DNA from: an uncultured Lachnospiraceae bacterium | Lineage (GTDB): Bacteria > Bacillota > Clostridia > Lachnospirales > Lachnospiraceae | Assembly: GCA_910578085.1 (NCBI GenBank) | Contig: CAJTPM010000015.1 | Coordinates: 35,028 to 99,027 of the forward strand | Direction of reading: 5' to 3' | Length of the DNA stretch: 64,000 nucleotides | The notes under the pieces: model-generated | What the model was told of the DNA's origin: nothing | Seen by the model: only the letters and a program-made list of their open reading frames with translations | The model's database searches: none | Shown here: piece by piece, positions 1 through 8,487 of the stretch | Layout: each line of letters opens with the position of its first letter | Numbering within the stretch: position 1 is the first letter of the stretch | Program-made: the position numbers and the translations under genes

Positions 1-267
1 GGGGAAGTTCTTGCGCATCTCATTCATGGTATTTACCAAAACCGCTGCATTCAGGTTGCCGAACCCGATATCCTCCACGGAGATGGTCAAAAGCCTCCTC
101 CACATTTTCTCCAGAAAGACCGGTCCGGATACATACAGTTCGTATGCATACTGGCAGGCTTCCTCTACCATTGCTCTGCGGATGGATTTCTGCAGGCAGG
201 AAATAATTTCATCTGCGGCAAAGCCGTTTATTGTCTCCGATGCCGCCCAAATATTGTAAGCTCCCAT
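1..267 (-). CDS. RarA/MgsA C-terminal-domain-like protein, partial at the window edge
   Basis: Last gene of the PTS operon in this window, cut by the window start; 89 codons are visible and none is a stop. The ATG at 267 lies 3 bases past the IIA stop and has GGGAGAA a few bases upstream, inside the end of the IIA gene, so translation is probably coupled. The visible peptide contains LQKSIR near residue 26 and WRRLLTISVEDIG near residues 60-72, which match the C-terminal helical domain of RarA/MgsA AAA+ ATPases (family pattern: LxKSIR, then RRL..AsEDIG). No ATPase core precedes it, so this would be a stand-alone copy of that domain. Its role in a sugar operon is unknown. The open frame and coupling are seen; the family call is a resemblance judged by eye. 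Confidence 0.65.
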   Translation of the reverse strand, partial: MGAYNIWAASETINGFAADEIISCLQKSIRRAMVEEACQYAYELYVSGPVFLEKMWRRLLTISVEDIGFGNLNAAVLVNTMNEMRKNFP

Positions 268-270
268 TGC

Positions 271-594
271 TTATTCTCCCTTCTTATCTCTGTAAAGTTC
301 TATCAGTTCCAGAATAACGATCTTTAATGTTTCGGCCGCCATGAGCTGATCCTCCGCATGGGTCATTAACAGGCTGATCTGCGGTTCTTCCGTGCTGATC
401 TCTTCCTGTAATACATCCATGTGTCCATTATGGGCTTCCACAAAATTTTCCGCGCCCTCTTCGAGCTTTTTATCCGCTTCGGAGAATTTTCCCTCCTTTG
501 CCAGAGCAAGCGCTTCCATATAGCAGGACTTAGCCATACCCGAAAAAGTAATAACGCTCATCGCTGATGCCGATATCTTTTCAATATTTACCAT
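271..594 (-). CDS. PTS lactose/cellobiose-type IIA component
   Basis: Cytoplasmic phosphocarrier of 107 residues, the usual size for the family; it passes phosphate from HPr to the IIB protein encoded next to it. The family motif HAQDHLM appears as HAEDQLM at residues 79-85: His79 is the expected phosphorylated residue and Asp82 the metal-binding aspartate, while the second histidine is replaced by Gln. The AHNGH segment near residue 54 matches the second conserved helix. It sits 9 bases downstream of the IIB gene and 3 bases upstream of the RarA-C-like gene, so all are read from one minus-strand transcript. The substrate class (beta-glucoside or cellobiose) is inferred from the family and the neighbouring phospho-beta-glucosidase. 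Confidence 0.9.
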   Translation of the reverse strand: MVNIEKISASAMSVITFSGMAKSCYMEALALAKEGKFSEADKKLEEGAENFVEAHNGHMDVLQEEISTEEPQISLLMTHAEDQLMAAETLKIVILELIELYRDKKGE

Positions 595-603
595 CTTTTT
601 ACC

Positions 604-900
604 TTACCCTTCCACCAGGCTGATTGCAAAATCAAGCGCCTTGTCACCGTCAGCCATGGCGTAAGTACGGGGTTCCACGCTGGCCACCGGAATATTAAGC
701 TGGGATTTGATATTCGCCACCGCATAGACAAGCTGAGGTCCTACCAGACATACATCCCACTTGCCCACCTCATCGCGGATGGACGCGCTTGGAACAGCGG
801 TGATGGTCAGATCCATGCCGCGCCTCTCTGCCGCCTCGCGGATCTTTTTTACTAAAATGGAACTGGACATTCCGGCATTACAACATAACAATATTTTCAT
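604..900 (-). CDS. PTS lactose/cellobiose-type IIB component
   Basis: Small cytoplasmic IIB protein (98 residues) that takes phosphate from IIA and gives it to the sugar held by IIC. The P-loop motif CNAGMSSS near the N-terminus carries the expected phosphocysteine (Cys7); Cys6 directly before it is an additional cysteine. I chose the ATG at 900 rather than the longer frame from 951 because AAAGGAG lies 6 bases upstream of it, and because the protein then begins MKILLCC as the family does. It follows the GH4 gene after a 32-base gap and precedes IIA by 9 bases. Sugar specificity cannot be read from the sequence. Confidence 0.9.
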   Translation of the reverse strand: MKILLCCNAGMSSSILVKKIREAAERRGMDLTITAVPSASIRDEVGKWDVCLVGPQLVYAVANIKSQLNIPVASVEPRTYAMADGDKALDFAISLVEG

Positions 901-932
901 AGTGTCTCCTTTCCGTACATCTTGTACAGGTT

Positions 933-2264
933 TTATTTTAATTCCGGCCAATACCCTTTATTTGCTTCGATCAGGTCGTCCAGAATCTTCTTTGCAATTC
1001 CCGCACTGGGAACCGTTTTTGACAGGGTAAGGGCCTGCCAGAGTTTGTGGTAACTTCCTTCCATCCAGGCGTCTACGGTCAGTTTTTCCACCGCCACCTG
1101 TTCTTCCATCAATCCTTTCTGGAAGGTAGGGATCTTCCCGATACTTAACGGCTCATAGCCGTCTTTTCCTACGATACAGGGAATCTCCACCATGGCATCC
1201 GGCGAAAAATTCTCAATGGCGCCGTTGTTCTCCACGATTAAGAGCATTCTCTCATGGGTGTTAAAGGCAAGAGCAGTGGCCAGATCCACAATAAACAGCG
1301 CATGGATACCGATCTTTAACGCCGTATCCTTCGCGGTGCCCGCCGCTTCGATCTTTGCGCACTCGCCGAACACTCGTTTTTCTCTGCCGTCGATCACCTG
1401 ATTTGCCCTGGTATAATTCGGATCGGTATGTGCCACCATATCGTCGGGGTACAGGTAATACTGGAGATAAGAACTGGGCGCCATGGTGGGATCCACCGCA
1501 ATGAGATCTTTCACCTTTTTGGCCGTCTCATGCCAGCTTTCGTCTGTGAAATCTGTATCTACGGAACCTGTCTCGCAATTGCCGTACTGGAGCTGATGCG
1601 CTATCAGCTTATCAATGTATTCGTTCCCGTCCTTATCCTTGATGGAAGTCCACCAGCCGAAATGATTCAGGCCGAAATACCGGATATCCATCTCCTTTCT
1701 GTTCTGAAAACCAAGAATTTTGGCAATCGTCTGCTCCATGCCAATGGGCATGTCACAGATATTGATAACTCTGGAATTGGGACGAAGCCTTCTGCAGGCT
1801 TCCGCCACGATGGCAGCGGGATTGGAATAGTTAAGCATCCAGCAGTTCGGGGAATATTTCTCCATATAGTCAATATTTTCAAGCACACCCGCAATGGACC
1901 GCATACCGTATGCGATACCGCCCGGCCCGCAGGTCTCCTGTCCCACCACACCGTATTTCAGGGGGATTTTCTCATCAAGCTCCCGCATGGCAAGCTTACC
2001 CACACGAATATGCGCCAGACAGAAATCCACATCTGTATACGCGGTTTCCGGATCCGTGGTCGCAAGATATTCAATGGAAGGATCCTTTTCCTTCACAATA
2101 ATCTCGCAGGCTTTTGCCACCTTATTCTGGCGCTCCTCATCATTGTCATACAACTTGATCGCACGCAGTGGAAGCTTATCAAGATTGTCCAAAAGCATCA
2201 GAATAATTTCCGGCGTATAGGTACTGCCGCCCCCGGCGATCACAATGGAAAATTTTTTCATCAT
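933..2264 (-). CDS. Family 4 glycosidase, 6-phospho-beta-glucosidase
   Basis: Predicted to hydrolyse phosphorylated disaccharides delivered by the PTS to glucose-6-phosphate plus sugar. Family 4 enzymes use NAD+ and Mn2+ in a redox mechanism. Seen: an N-terminal Rossmann motif GGGSTYTP, the QETCGPGG segment, Cys in NICDMP near residue 170 and His in GLNHFGW near residue 201, the pair known in this family to bind the metal. Length (443 residues) is typical. The start region reads GTG ATG ATG; I chose the first ATG because AGGAAG lies 6 bases before it. The gene sits between the regulator and IIB in the PTS operon, supporting a role in cellobiose-type phosphosugar use. Confidence 0.9.
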   Translation of the reverse strand: MMKKFSIVIAGGGSTYTPEIILMLLDNLDKLPLRAIKLYDNDEERQNKVAKACEIIVKEKDPSIEYLATTDPETAYTDVDFCLAHIRVGKLAMRELDEKIPLKYGVVGQETCGPGGIAYGMRSIAGVLENIDYMEKYSPNCWMLNYSNPAAIVAEACRRLRPNSRVINICDMPIGMEQTIAKILGFQNRKEMDIRYFGLNHFGWWTSIKDKDGNEYIDKLIAHQLQYGNCETGSVDTDFTDESWHETAKKVKDLIAVDPTMAPSSYLQYYLYPDDMVAHTDPNYTRANQVIDGREKRVFGECAKIEAAGTAKDTALKIGIHALFIVDLATALAFNTHERMLLIVENNGAIENFSPDAMVEIPCIVGKDGYEPLSIGKIPTFQKGLMEEQVAVEKLTVDAWMEGSYHKLWQALTLSKTVPSAGIAKKILDDLIEANKGYWPELK

Positions 2265-2307
2265 CACTGACTTCCTTTCAGTCTTTTATTGATCTTACTA
2301 TGTTTTT

Positions 2308-4245
2308 CTAACCCTTGTAAATTTCAAGGGAATTGGATATCTGAATCAGTGCCTCCACAAATTCCTCTTCTGTTTCTACTGCAGCCAGTGCCCGGACCGC
2401 GGAACGTTCCGCGGCGATATGCCGGAACAGTTCAAAAAGAACAACTAACTGTTCATTCTGCTTGCGTTCCATGGCCAGCAGAAAAATGAGCTGTACTTCC
2501 TTCTCCTGTATCCGCAGCGGCTGTTTTAACACCGCTGCACCGATGGCTGTCTTTTTGGCAAAAGTTACCAGAGGATGGGGCAGCATAAACCAGTCTCCGA
2601 TAAAAGTAGGATAATTCACCTCTCTTAGAAGCACATCTTCCATAAATTCCCGGACGTCAAAGATACAATCCTCTTTTTTCAGCGCTTCCGACAGATCCTG
2701 AATCACCTGTTCAAATGTTGTTTTTTCTCTGTAGATCCGGATGGAACCCAGGTTAAAATACTCTTTTATCATCTCCCGGAACCGGTAGTTCATACGGATT
2801 TTGTGCACCAGAGCATTCATTGCCGTCAGTGTGTACTGATTCGGGATACCGTCCATCCGGAAGGTTGCCACGGAAGGATGCACGTAGGTATCCATAATGG
2901 ATATGATCAGATCTACCTGATGTTCCGCCAGATATTTTTCCAGATTATGTTTGGGAAGAAATGCATCCATTTCAATCTGGTTGATAAAATTTGTCTGAAT
3001 CCAGCTGCTGACAATACTGTTGACGCTGAATCTGGTGGAGCTTATGATGACAGCTTTCAGCTTCTGGTTTACATTTTCCAGGAAATGTTCCACAAAAATT
3101 GCAATAAAGGATATCTCATCGTCCTGGATATAACAGTTCTTGTACCGGTATATGACAGATGCCATTAGCATGGAAATCTCATAGGCATACGGATACTGTT
3201 TTTTCACATCATTCAGAATGGGATTTTTCACCTCGTAGCCGGTTTCCAGTCTCCGCATCATATACTCGATATGGATCAGGATATTATCGTAAAATTCCTT
3301 TGACTGCCATAAATCAAAATGATATTTTTCCATCACATCGTGGCAGAAGTCCTCCAGGATCTGCACGCTCAGTGCGCCAATCTCACTCCCGGAGGGTGTA
3401 TCTGAAGTCATTTTAAAACTGTGAAGCAAGCCTTCGAGAATCTGGATATCCCCGCTTCCAAGCTCAATGCCCTGGGTTTTCAGGTATTCAAAAAAACCTG
3501 TCAGCGCCTCGCTTGCGGATTCTGCCGTTTCCGCTTCCGGAACGGAATGATTCTGATAATTCCGTACAATCGTGATATACACCGCACTGACGGCCATATA
3601 CAGACCGTCATCCGGAATCTGGATCAACCTGCTGTCAAAATATTCTTTCACAAGCTTTTCCATCCATCCGTATTCCTCCGCATCAAAGTCATCATAGAGG
3701 AAGGTCCGCAGAAACCAGGAATAGTTATGGACTCTGTTCTGTGTCTCGTTTTTAATGATGCGAAACAGCGTCTGACGCAGCTTTGCCTCATCTTCATTGG
3801 TCAGAAGGCGTTCTCCGCTCATCCGGAGCAGTTCGCTCTGATATTCTGATGCAAGCTTTTTCTGAAAACGGCTGATCTCCTTATACATTGCCGGTTCGGA
3901 CAGGGCAAGCTGGTCTCCGATATCGAAGATATCCGCCTGCCCGGTCTTTAAGACCATGCCAAGAATTATCCACCCGCGGTCTGACATCGCAATTTCCGTC
4001 CTGCCATGTCCCTCCGACAGAAAATAATCTTTCACCGACTCCATGTCAGCCGTCTCGATAAAATAGCCCCGCTGCCTGGAAGATTTGATCACACTGCCGC
4101 TCTCCCAGATACGGTTGATCTCGCTGATCTCATTGCGAACGGTGCGAGAAGACACCTCCAGATACTCCGCTAACTTTGTACCTGTAACGCCCTGGACATT
4201 ATTTAACAATTTCTCCAATAATTTAGACTGTCTCCTCGTAAGCAT
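2308..4245 (-). CDS. PRD-containing transcriptional regulator, LicR/BglG type
   Basis: A 645-residue multi-domain regulator. Order seen: N-terminal winged helix (TRRQSKLLEKLL, then SSRTVRNEISEI as a recognition helix), a second Mga-like helical region, two PTS regulation domains in the middle (the second includes the LIHIEYMMRRLETGY region), an EIIB-like segment around KAVIISSTRFS in which the usual cysteine is serine, and a C-terminal EIIA-like domain with His in WFMLPHPL. Such proteins are DNA-binding activators controlled by PTS phosphorylation. I chose the ATG at 4245 (AGGTGG 5 bases upstream) over the GTG at 4254. It lies second in the operon after IIC, so it probably controls its own transcription. 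Confidence 0.88.
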   Translation of the reverse strand: MLTRRQSKLLEKLLNNVQGVTGTKLAEYLEVSSRTVRNEISEINRIWESGSVIKSSRQRGYFIETADMESVKDYFLSEGHGRTEIAMSDRGWIILGMVLKTGQADIFDIGDQLALSEPAMYKEISRFQKKLASEYQSELLRMSGERLLTNEDEAKLRQTLFRIIKNETQNRVHNYSWFLRTFLYDDFDAEEYGWMEKLVKEYFDSRLIQIPDDGLYMAVSAVYITIVRNYQNHSVPEAETAESASEALTGFFEYLKTQGIELGSGDIQILEGLLHSFKMTSDTPSGSEIGALSVQILEDFCHDVMEKYHFDLWQSKEFYDNILIHIEYMMRRLETGYEVKNPILNDVKKQYPYAYEISMLMASVIYRYKNCYIQDDEISFIAIFVEHFLENVNQKLKAVIISSTRFSVNSIVSSWIQTNFINQIEMDAFLPKHNLEKYLAEHQVDLIISIMDTYVHPSVATFRMDGIPNQYTLTAMNALVHKIRMNYRFREMIKEYFNLGSIRIYREKTTFEQVIQDLSEALKKEDCIFDVREFMEDVLLREVNYPTFIGDWFMLPHPLVTFAKKTAIGAAVLKQPLRIQEKEVQLIFLLAMERKQNEQLVVLFELFRHIAAERSAVRALAAVETEEEFVEALIQISNSLEIYKG

Positions 4246-4283
4246 ATTTCCCACCTGCCGCTTTTACACAGCTTCACCCTTTA

Positions 4284-4314
4284 GCAACAGTTCAGCCTAC
4301 GGCTTCCCTGTTAC
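4284..4314 (-). other. Intergenic hairpin between IIC and regulator genes
   Basis: In the transcribed minus strand, GTAACAG and CTGTTGC pair across an inner AGCC/GGCT stem. The hairpin lies in the 120-base gap between the IIC stop and the regulator start. There is no following T run, so it is not a clear terminator; it may tune expression of downstream genes relative to IIC. Confidence 0.35.
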
Positions 4315-4365
4315 TGAATCCAGCCCATTTTAAGTTTGCTTTGTGCAAAGTCCTGGGCCAAGCGG

Positions 4366-5622
4366 TTACTCCTTTTCCTTCTTCAGTTCATCCGCCTCCA
4401 TCATTTTAAAGAACGGATAGTAGAATAACGTCATCAGGATCAGGTTTACAAATACTAACACCACACACTTCCAGTCCAATGTCATGATGAAAGCGCCTAC
4501 ACCCGGAGGAAGGAATCCGGGAGGGCCCGCAATGGGTTTTCCAACCAGTCCGCTTGTCATGGACAGGTAGGTGATTACTGTGACAATCATCGGCCCGAAT
4601 ACAAACGGGATAAACAAAAACGGGTTCAGAATGATGGGCGCACCAAAAATGATCGGCTCATTGATACCGAACAGGGAAGGCACGATACCCACTGTTCCGA
4701 TGGATTTTAAGGATTTTGCCTTGGATCGCATCATCATGATGACAAGACCAAGGGTCAGGCCGGAACCGGTAACCTGTAAAACCGCGTAGAACAGCCCGAA
4801 TGTAAATATGTGATTTACCGGTGCGCCAGCCGCATAGTTGGCCATATTCTCCGCCTCATAAGCGATGGCAAAGGAAGCCCATACCGCGGAAGTGATGGAC
4901 GGTCCGTGAAGCCCGAAGAACCACAGAAACTGTGTTAAGAAGATCACAATGAGCAGTGCCGGAAGCGTATCCATGGTGCTGAGAGCCGGCGCCAGAATGC
5001 TCATGATAAATGCCGGGAATACCTTCCCTGAAGCAGCCAGGCAGATATTTGCGATGACTACTGCGATCAATGCGTTAACAATTAACGGAATAAGGGCCGC
5101 AAAACTTTCCCCTACCATGGAAGGTACGCTGTCGGGAAGCTTGATAATGATTTTCTTCTTTGTCAGAATTCTGGTTACTTCCACGCTGAGGATTGCTGAA
5201 ATAATACAGGTAAACAGACCTGATGCGCCCAGGTAGGAAATATCCATACCGCCCTCGATGGACAGACCGCTTAAGATCAGATGTACCATGATCGCCGTTG
5301 CGCCTGTCAGGTTTCCGCAGATGCCATAGCTCTTTGCCAGAGCGATCGCAATAAACATAGCCGCATAAATGGATAACATATCTGTGGTGAACATACCGGC
5401 ATAAGTAAATACAGACATATGTGCGGTCAGAAAATCGTATACTGCCCCGCTTCCCAACAGATTAGCGATTGCAAGCGGCAGCAGGCTGATGGAACCGACA
5501 ATGATGATCGGAACGATAGAGATCATGCCGTCCTTGATCGCCTGAAGATGTTTCTGCTGTTCCACTTTGTTTGCAATAGGCATCATATACTTCATTAATG
5601 TGTCTTGAAACTTGGAATTCAT
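4366..5622 (-). CDS. PTS cellobiose-type IIC permease
   Basis: Integral membrane subunit (418 residues) that binds and moves the sugar across the cytoplasmic membrane during phosphorylation. Multiple hydrophobic segments are evident throughout, and the FGINEPIIFGAPI motif near residue 320 is the conserved sugar-binding loop of the lactose/cellobiose IIC family. It starts at ATG with AAGGAG 8 bases upstream. It is the first gene of the minus-strand operon that continues with the regulator, GH4 enzyme, IIB and IIA, so IIA, IIB and IIC are all separate polypeptides. The C-terminus is charged and cytoplasmic-looking. Confidence 0.92.
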   Translation of the reverse strand: MNSKFQDTLMKYMMPIANKVEQQKHLQAIKDGMISIVPIIIVGSISLLPLAIANLLGSGAVYDFLTAHMSVFTYAGMFTTDMLSIYAAMFIAIALAKSYGICGNLTGATAIMVHLILSGLSIEGGMDISYLGASGLFTCIISAILSVEVTRILTKKKIIIKLPDSVPSMVGESFAALIPLIVNALIAVVIANICLAASGKVFPAFIMSILAPALSTMDTLPALLIVIFLTQFLWFFGLHGPSITSAVWASFAIAYEAENMANYAAGAPVNHIFTFGLFYAVLQVTGSGLTLGLVIMMMRSKAKSLKSIGTVGIVPSLFGINEPIIFGAPIILNPFLFIPFVFGPMIVTVITYLSMTSGLVGKPIAGPPGFLPPGVGAFIMTLDWKCVVLVFVNLILMTLFYYPFFKMMEADELKKEKE

Positions 5623-5694
5623 AGCTTTTTCTCCTTAAATTATTTGCCACCCCGTCGACTAAGGTCTGATATAACTTACAGGATATCCATAACT

Positions 5695-5709
5695 GCAAAT
5701 TATATTTGC
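5695..5709 (-). promoter_or_regulatory. Palindrome overlapping a -10 box of the PTS operon
   Basis: GCAAAT-TAT-ATTTGC is a perfect inverted repeat about 75 bases before the IIC start. On the minus strand it contains TATAAT (5704 to 5699). The matching -35 position is only a T run, which would fit an activator-dependent promoter. This is inference from spacing and symmetry. Confidence 0.4.
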
Positions 5710-5752
5710 TGAAATAATTATAAAAAAAGCATTAAATAAAAACAAATATTTT

Positions 5753-5778
5753 TTTGCCACTTCTATAGGAAGTGCAAA
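5753..5778. promoter_or_regulatory. Candidate regulator-binding inverted repeat upstream of the PTS operon
   Basis: CACTTC-TATAG-GAAGTG (5758-5774) forms the core, flanked by TTTGC and CAAA that extend the symmetry with one extra base. It lies upstream of the putative -35 position of the PTS operon, where an activator of the LicR type would bind. Confidence 0.45.
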
Positions 5779-5902
5779 TGCATATTTCCACATGGAACGG
5801 CAATAAGAAGGAATAAGATTTTCCATGATTCTGTCGCATTGCCATTCTTTCAAAGAGCGTGTATAATATAACTCAAAAAAGCGGGACAGAGGGCAGGAAA
5901 AT

Positions 5903-6592
5903 TTGAGAGAAGATATCGGTATTGTTTATGAAGATAAGGATATTCTTGTGTGCAGAAAGCCGGCTGGACTGCCGACGCAGACGGCGAAAGTGGCGGTGTC
6001 TGATCTTGTGAGCGAATTAAAGAAGTATCTGGCGGAGAAAAACGAGTCTTATCTGGCCGTGATCCACAGGCTGGACCAGCCTGTGGAAGGACTTCTTGTC
6101 TTCGCAAAGAATAAGGTTGCGGCAAAAAAACTGAATGAACAGCTCAGACGGGGGGAATTCAATAAGGTATATTATGCGGTAGCGTTCAATCAGCCTCTGG
6201 TGCAGGAAGGGATGTTAGAGGATTATATGATAAAGGAAGGTTCTCTGGCAAAGATCGTCACGGCGGATACGCCGGGAGCCAAAAAAGCTGTTCTGCACTA
6301 TAAACTGATGGCTATGGAAAAGGGGCGTGCACTCTATGAGGTGCGTCTGGAAACAGGGCGGTTTCATCAGATCCGGGCCCAGATGGCCCATGCGGGAATG
6401 CCACTGTTGGGGGATAAAAAGTATGCGGATGCGGCGATCCGGATCTACTCTGAGATGCATGGCATTCAGAATGTGGCGCTATGCGCCTGCAAATTAAAGC
6501 TGATACATCCGGGAAGCGGGGAGGAAATGCTTTTTGTGATCAAACCTGTGGGGGATGTTTTCCGGGTATTTGAAAAGGGTAAAGACATATGA
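5903..6592 (+). CDS. RluA-family RNA pseudouridine synthase
   Basis: Converts uridine to pseudouridine in rRNA or tRNA; the exact target is not readable. The protein of 229 residues has the KPAGLPTQ motif near residue 19 and the catalytic motif HRLDQPVEGLLVF with Asp58. The usual HRLDxxTSG form is altered to HRLDQPVEG. The later segment ETGRFHQIRAQMAHAG matches motif III. There is no N-terminal S4 domain. The start is TTG with AGGAAA 4 bases upstream. It is divergent from the PTS operon and its stop overlaps the ATG of the next membrane protein by 4 bases, implying translational coupling. Confidence 0.88.
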   Translation: MREDIGIVYEDKDILVCRKPAGLPTQTAKVAVSDLVSELKKYLAEKNESYLAVIHRLDQPVEGLLVFAKNKVAAKKLNEQLRRGEFNKVYYAVAFNQPLVQEGMLEDYMIKEGSLAKIVTADTPGAKKAVLHYKLMAMEKGRALYEVRLETGRFHQIRAQMAHAGMPLLGDKKYADAAIRIYSEMHGIQNVALCACKLKLIHPGSGEEMLFVIKPVGDVFRVFEKGKDI

Positions 6593-8265
6593 GGACAGGT
6601 GGGACAGAGCAAAAAGAATACAAAACAGAAATAAAAAAGAGGCAAAGTGTGGGAAATATTTTAGAGAATCTGTGCCACATGGGAGTTTATATTTTTCTGT
6701 TCTTTTTTGTTGTTGTTTATTCTTTCTATGCGCCGGAAGGCTATATTCAGATTGCCACAAATAAATACCTTTTTTTCCGTAAAATGTGTTTTATCACAGC
6801 CGGGATCATGATACCGCTTGTGACATTAAGCTATATGGTGCTGCTGCCGGAAAAAAGCGCGCAAAAAATAAGCAGGCAGTTTTCTTTGACGGATACTTTT
6901 GTATTTCTTTTTCTGCTTGTCAATCTCATTTCGTTTTATTTCACACAATACAGAGAGGAGGCGATCTGGGGAACAAGCGGCTGGTATATGGGGCTTGCCA
7001 TGCATGGCTTTTTCATCGGTATCTATTTTATGATGTCCCGGCTATACGATGGAAAGATCGATGTGCTGCCGATTTTTATGGTTGTTGTATCTGTGATATT
7101 TTTATGGGGATTGCTCAACCGATTCTCAATCTATCCTGTTGATATGCAGTATGACAATGTTTCTTTTATTTCCAGTATGGGAAACATTAACTGGTTTTGT
7201 GGTTTCTGGTCGGTTTTTTTTGTGATAGGCGTGGTATTATATGTTGTCACAGAGAAAAAGGGTCTGCGGATTTTTTCCGGTATTTACAGCGTGCTGGCTC
7301 TGGGGCTTGGAGTGGTGGAGGGAAGCGACAGCGCTTTTATTTCTATGGGTGTTGTTTTTTATTTTCTGTTTCTGGTTTCTTTCCGAAAAACGGAATATAT
7401 GAAAAGATGGCTGGAGGAGGGAATGTTTTACTGTATTGCCTGTCAGGCGATGCGTGTGGTCGCTTCCTTTGGGCCGGAGGATCCCACACAGGTAAACGAG
7501 GGATGGATGGGTTTAAATCTGGCTGGTCCTGTGGTAGAGATGATGTTAGGAAATCTGACACTTGCCGCGCTTGTTTTGCTTGGCATACTGCGCGTTTTGC
7601 TGGGACAGAAGGACAGAAAATATCAAAAAGAGATCCGAATGAATGTGGAAGCAGCAGAGTATGGAGAGACAGAGCTGGTTCAGGAATGGAGATGGCTGAA
7701 ATATGGAGTGATCGGTGTGACGGCGGCGGTGGCGGCGATCTATCTGACACTGCTCATTATCAATACAAAAACACCAGGAATCCTGGGGCCGTTGTCAAAA
7801 TACCGTATACTTTTGTTTGATGGAAACTGGGGGAGCAATCGCGGAGCTACATGGAGGGATGGACTGCTGATTTATGGGACACTGTCCTGGAGAGAGCGGC
7901 TTTTCGGAGTCGGTCAGGACTGTTTTTCCATTTATGGATACAGTGTACCCGAGCTGGAGGCAAGATTTATAGAGGAGTGGCCCAGTTCCCGTTTGACAAA
8001 TGCACATAATGAGTGTATTACCTATCTGGTAAATGTGGGCATTTTTGGTATGCTTTCATTTATCGGTATTTTCTACAGCAGCGTCAGGCGGCTGATCGAG
8101 GGAGCAAAAAAGGAGCCGGTATGTTATGTGTTTGCAGCAAGTCTGCTGTCTTACTTTTTCCATAATCAGTTCAGCTTTTCTCAGGTACTTAATATTCCGT
8201 ATATCTTTATGATGCTGGGACTTGCAGAAAGCGTTCTGCGAAGGGAAAACGATTCGAAAGTGTAG
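6589..8265 (+). CDS. O-antigen ligase/polymerase-like membrane protein
   Basis: A 558-residue polytopic membrane protein with a short charged N-terminus, many hydrophobic helices and a large extracytoplasmic loop in the last third. The segment containing NAHNECITYLVNVGIFGM near residue 465 matches the Wzy_C/O-antigen ligase family motif (HN, then a G-rich helix). Members transfer or polymerise polysaccharide units at the outer face of the membrane. In a Gram-positive background the acceptor may be a cell-wall or capsular glycan; the actual substrate is unknown. It is coupled to the pseudouridine synthase by a 4-base overlap, but no other glycan genes are adjacent. Confidence 0.75.
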   Translation: MRTGGTEQKEYKTEIKKRQSVGNILENLCHMGVYIFLFFFVVVYSFYAPEGYIQIATNKYLFFRKMCFITAGIMIPLVTLSYMVLLPEKSAQKISRQFSLTDTFVFLFLLVNLISFYFTQYREEAIWGTSGWYMGLAMHGFFIGIYFMMSRLYDGKIDVLPIFMVVVSVIFLWGLLNRFSIYPVDMQYDNVSFISSMGNINWFCGFWSVFFVIGVVLYVVTEKKGLRIFSGIYSVLALGLGVVEGSDSAFISMGVVFYFLFLVSFRKTEYMKRWLEEGMFYCIACQAMRVVASFGPEDPTQVNEGWMGLNLAGPVVEMMLGNLTLAALVLLGILRVLLGQKDRKYQKEIRMNVEAAEYGETELVQEWRWLKYGVIGVTAAVAAIYLTLLIINTKTPGILGPLSKYRILLFDGNWGSNRGATWRDGLLIYGTLSWRERLFGVGQDCFSIYGYSVPELEARFIEEWPSSRLTNAHNECITYLVNVGIFGMLSFIGIFYSSVRRLIEGAKKEPVCYVFAASLLSYFFHNQFSFSQVLNIPYIFMMLGLAESVLRRENDSKV

Positions 8266-8401
8266 TCCCGGGTTCCGCGTGATATTTATTGAAGAATAAA
8301 ATCTGGACGGTATCTATACAGACAGGATGTCATCTGAGAAAGTAAAAGAATGGCTATTGCCTATCCCCCCATTTTAAAGTATAATTGCCTAAAGAATCAG
8401 G

Positions 8402-8431
8402 TTCATTTTGAAGCGATGGGTATGTTATAAT
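8402..8431 (+). promoter_or_regulatory. Probable extended -10 promoter of proS
   Basis: TGtTATAAT (8423-8431) is a full extended -10 box, with a weak TTCATT -35 match 18 bases before TATAAT. It lies about 57 bases before the proS start. The preceding intergenic sequence shows no T-box specifier or AGGGTGGNACCGCG motif. Confidence 0.55.
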
Positions 8432-8487
8432 GCCCTGGTGCTTTCGTTGGATAAAATTGTAGAAGGGAAGAGAAAGGAGCCGGTAAA

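Noticed and set aside
1428..2270. Plus-strand frame of 280 residues opposite the GH4 gene
   Set aside because: It has no start signal and its composition is that of the reverse strand of a real gene.
4255..4365. BglG-type antiterminator RNA before the regulator gene
   Set aside because: The hairpin does not match known RAT sequences, no terminator overlaps it, and the regulator has DNA-binding domains instead of an RNA-binding one.
8266..8487. Possible T-box riboswitch before proS
   Set aside because: GGGTTCCGCG near 8269 recalls the T-box antiterminator, but the conserved AGGGTGGNACCGCG motif, specifier loop and terminator are missing.
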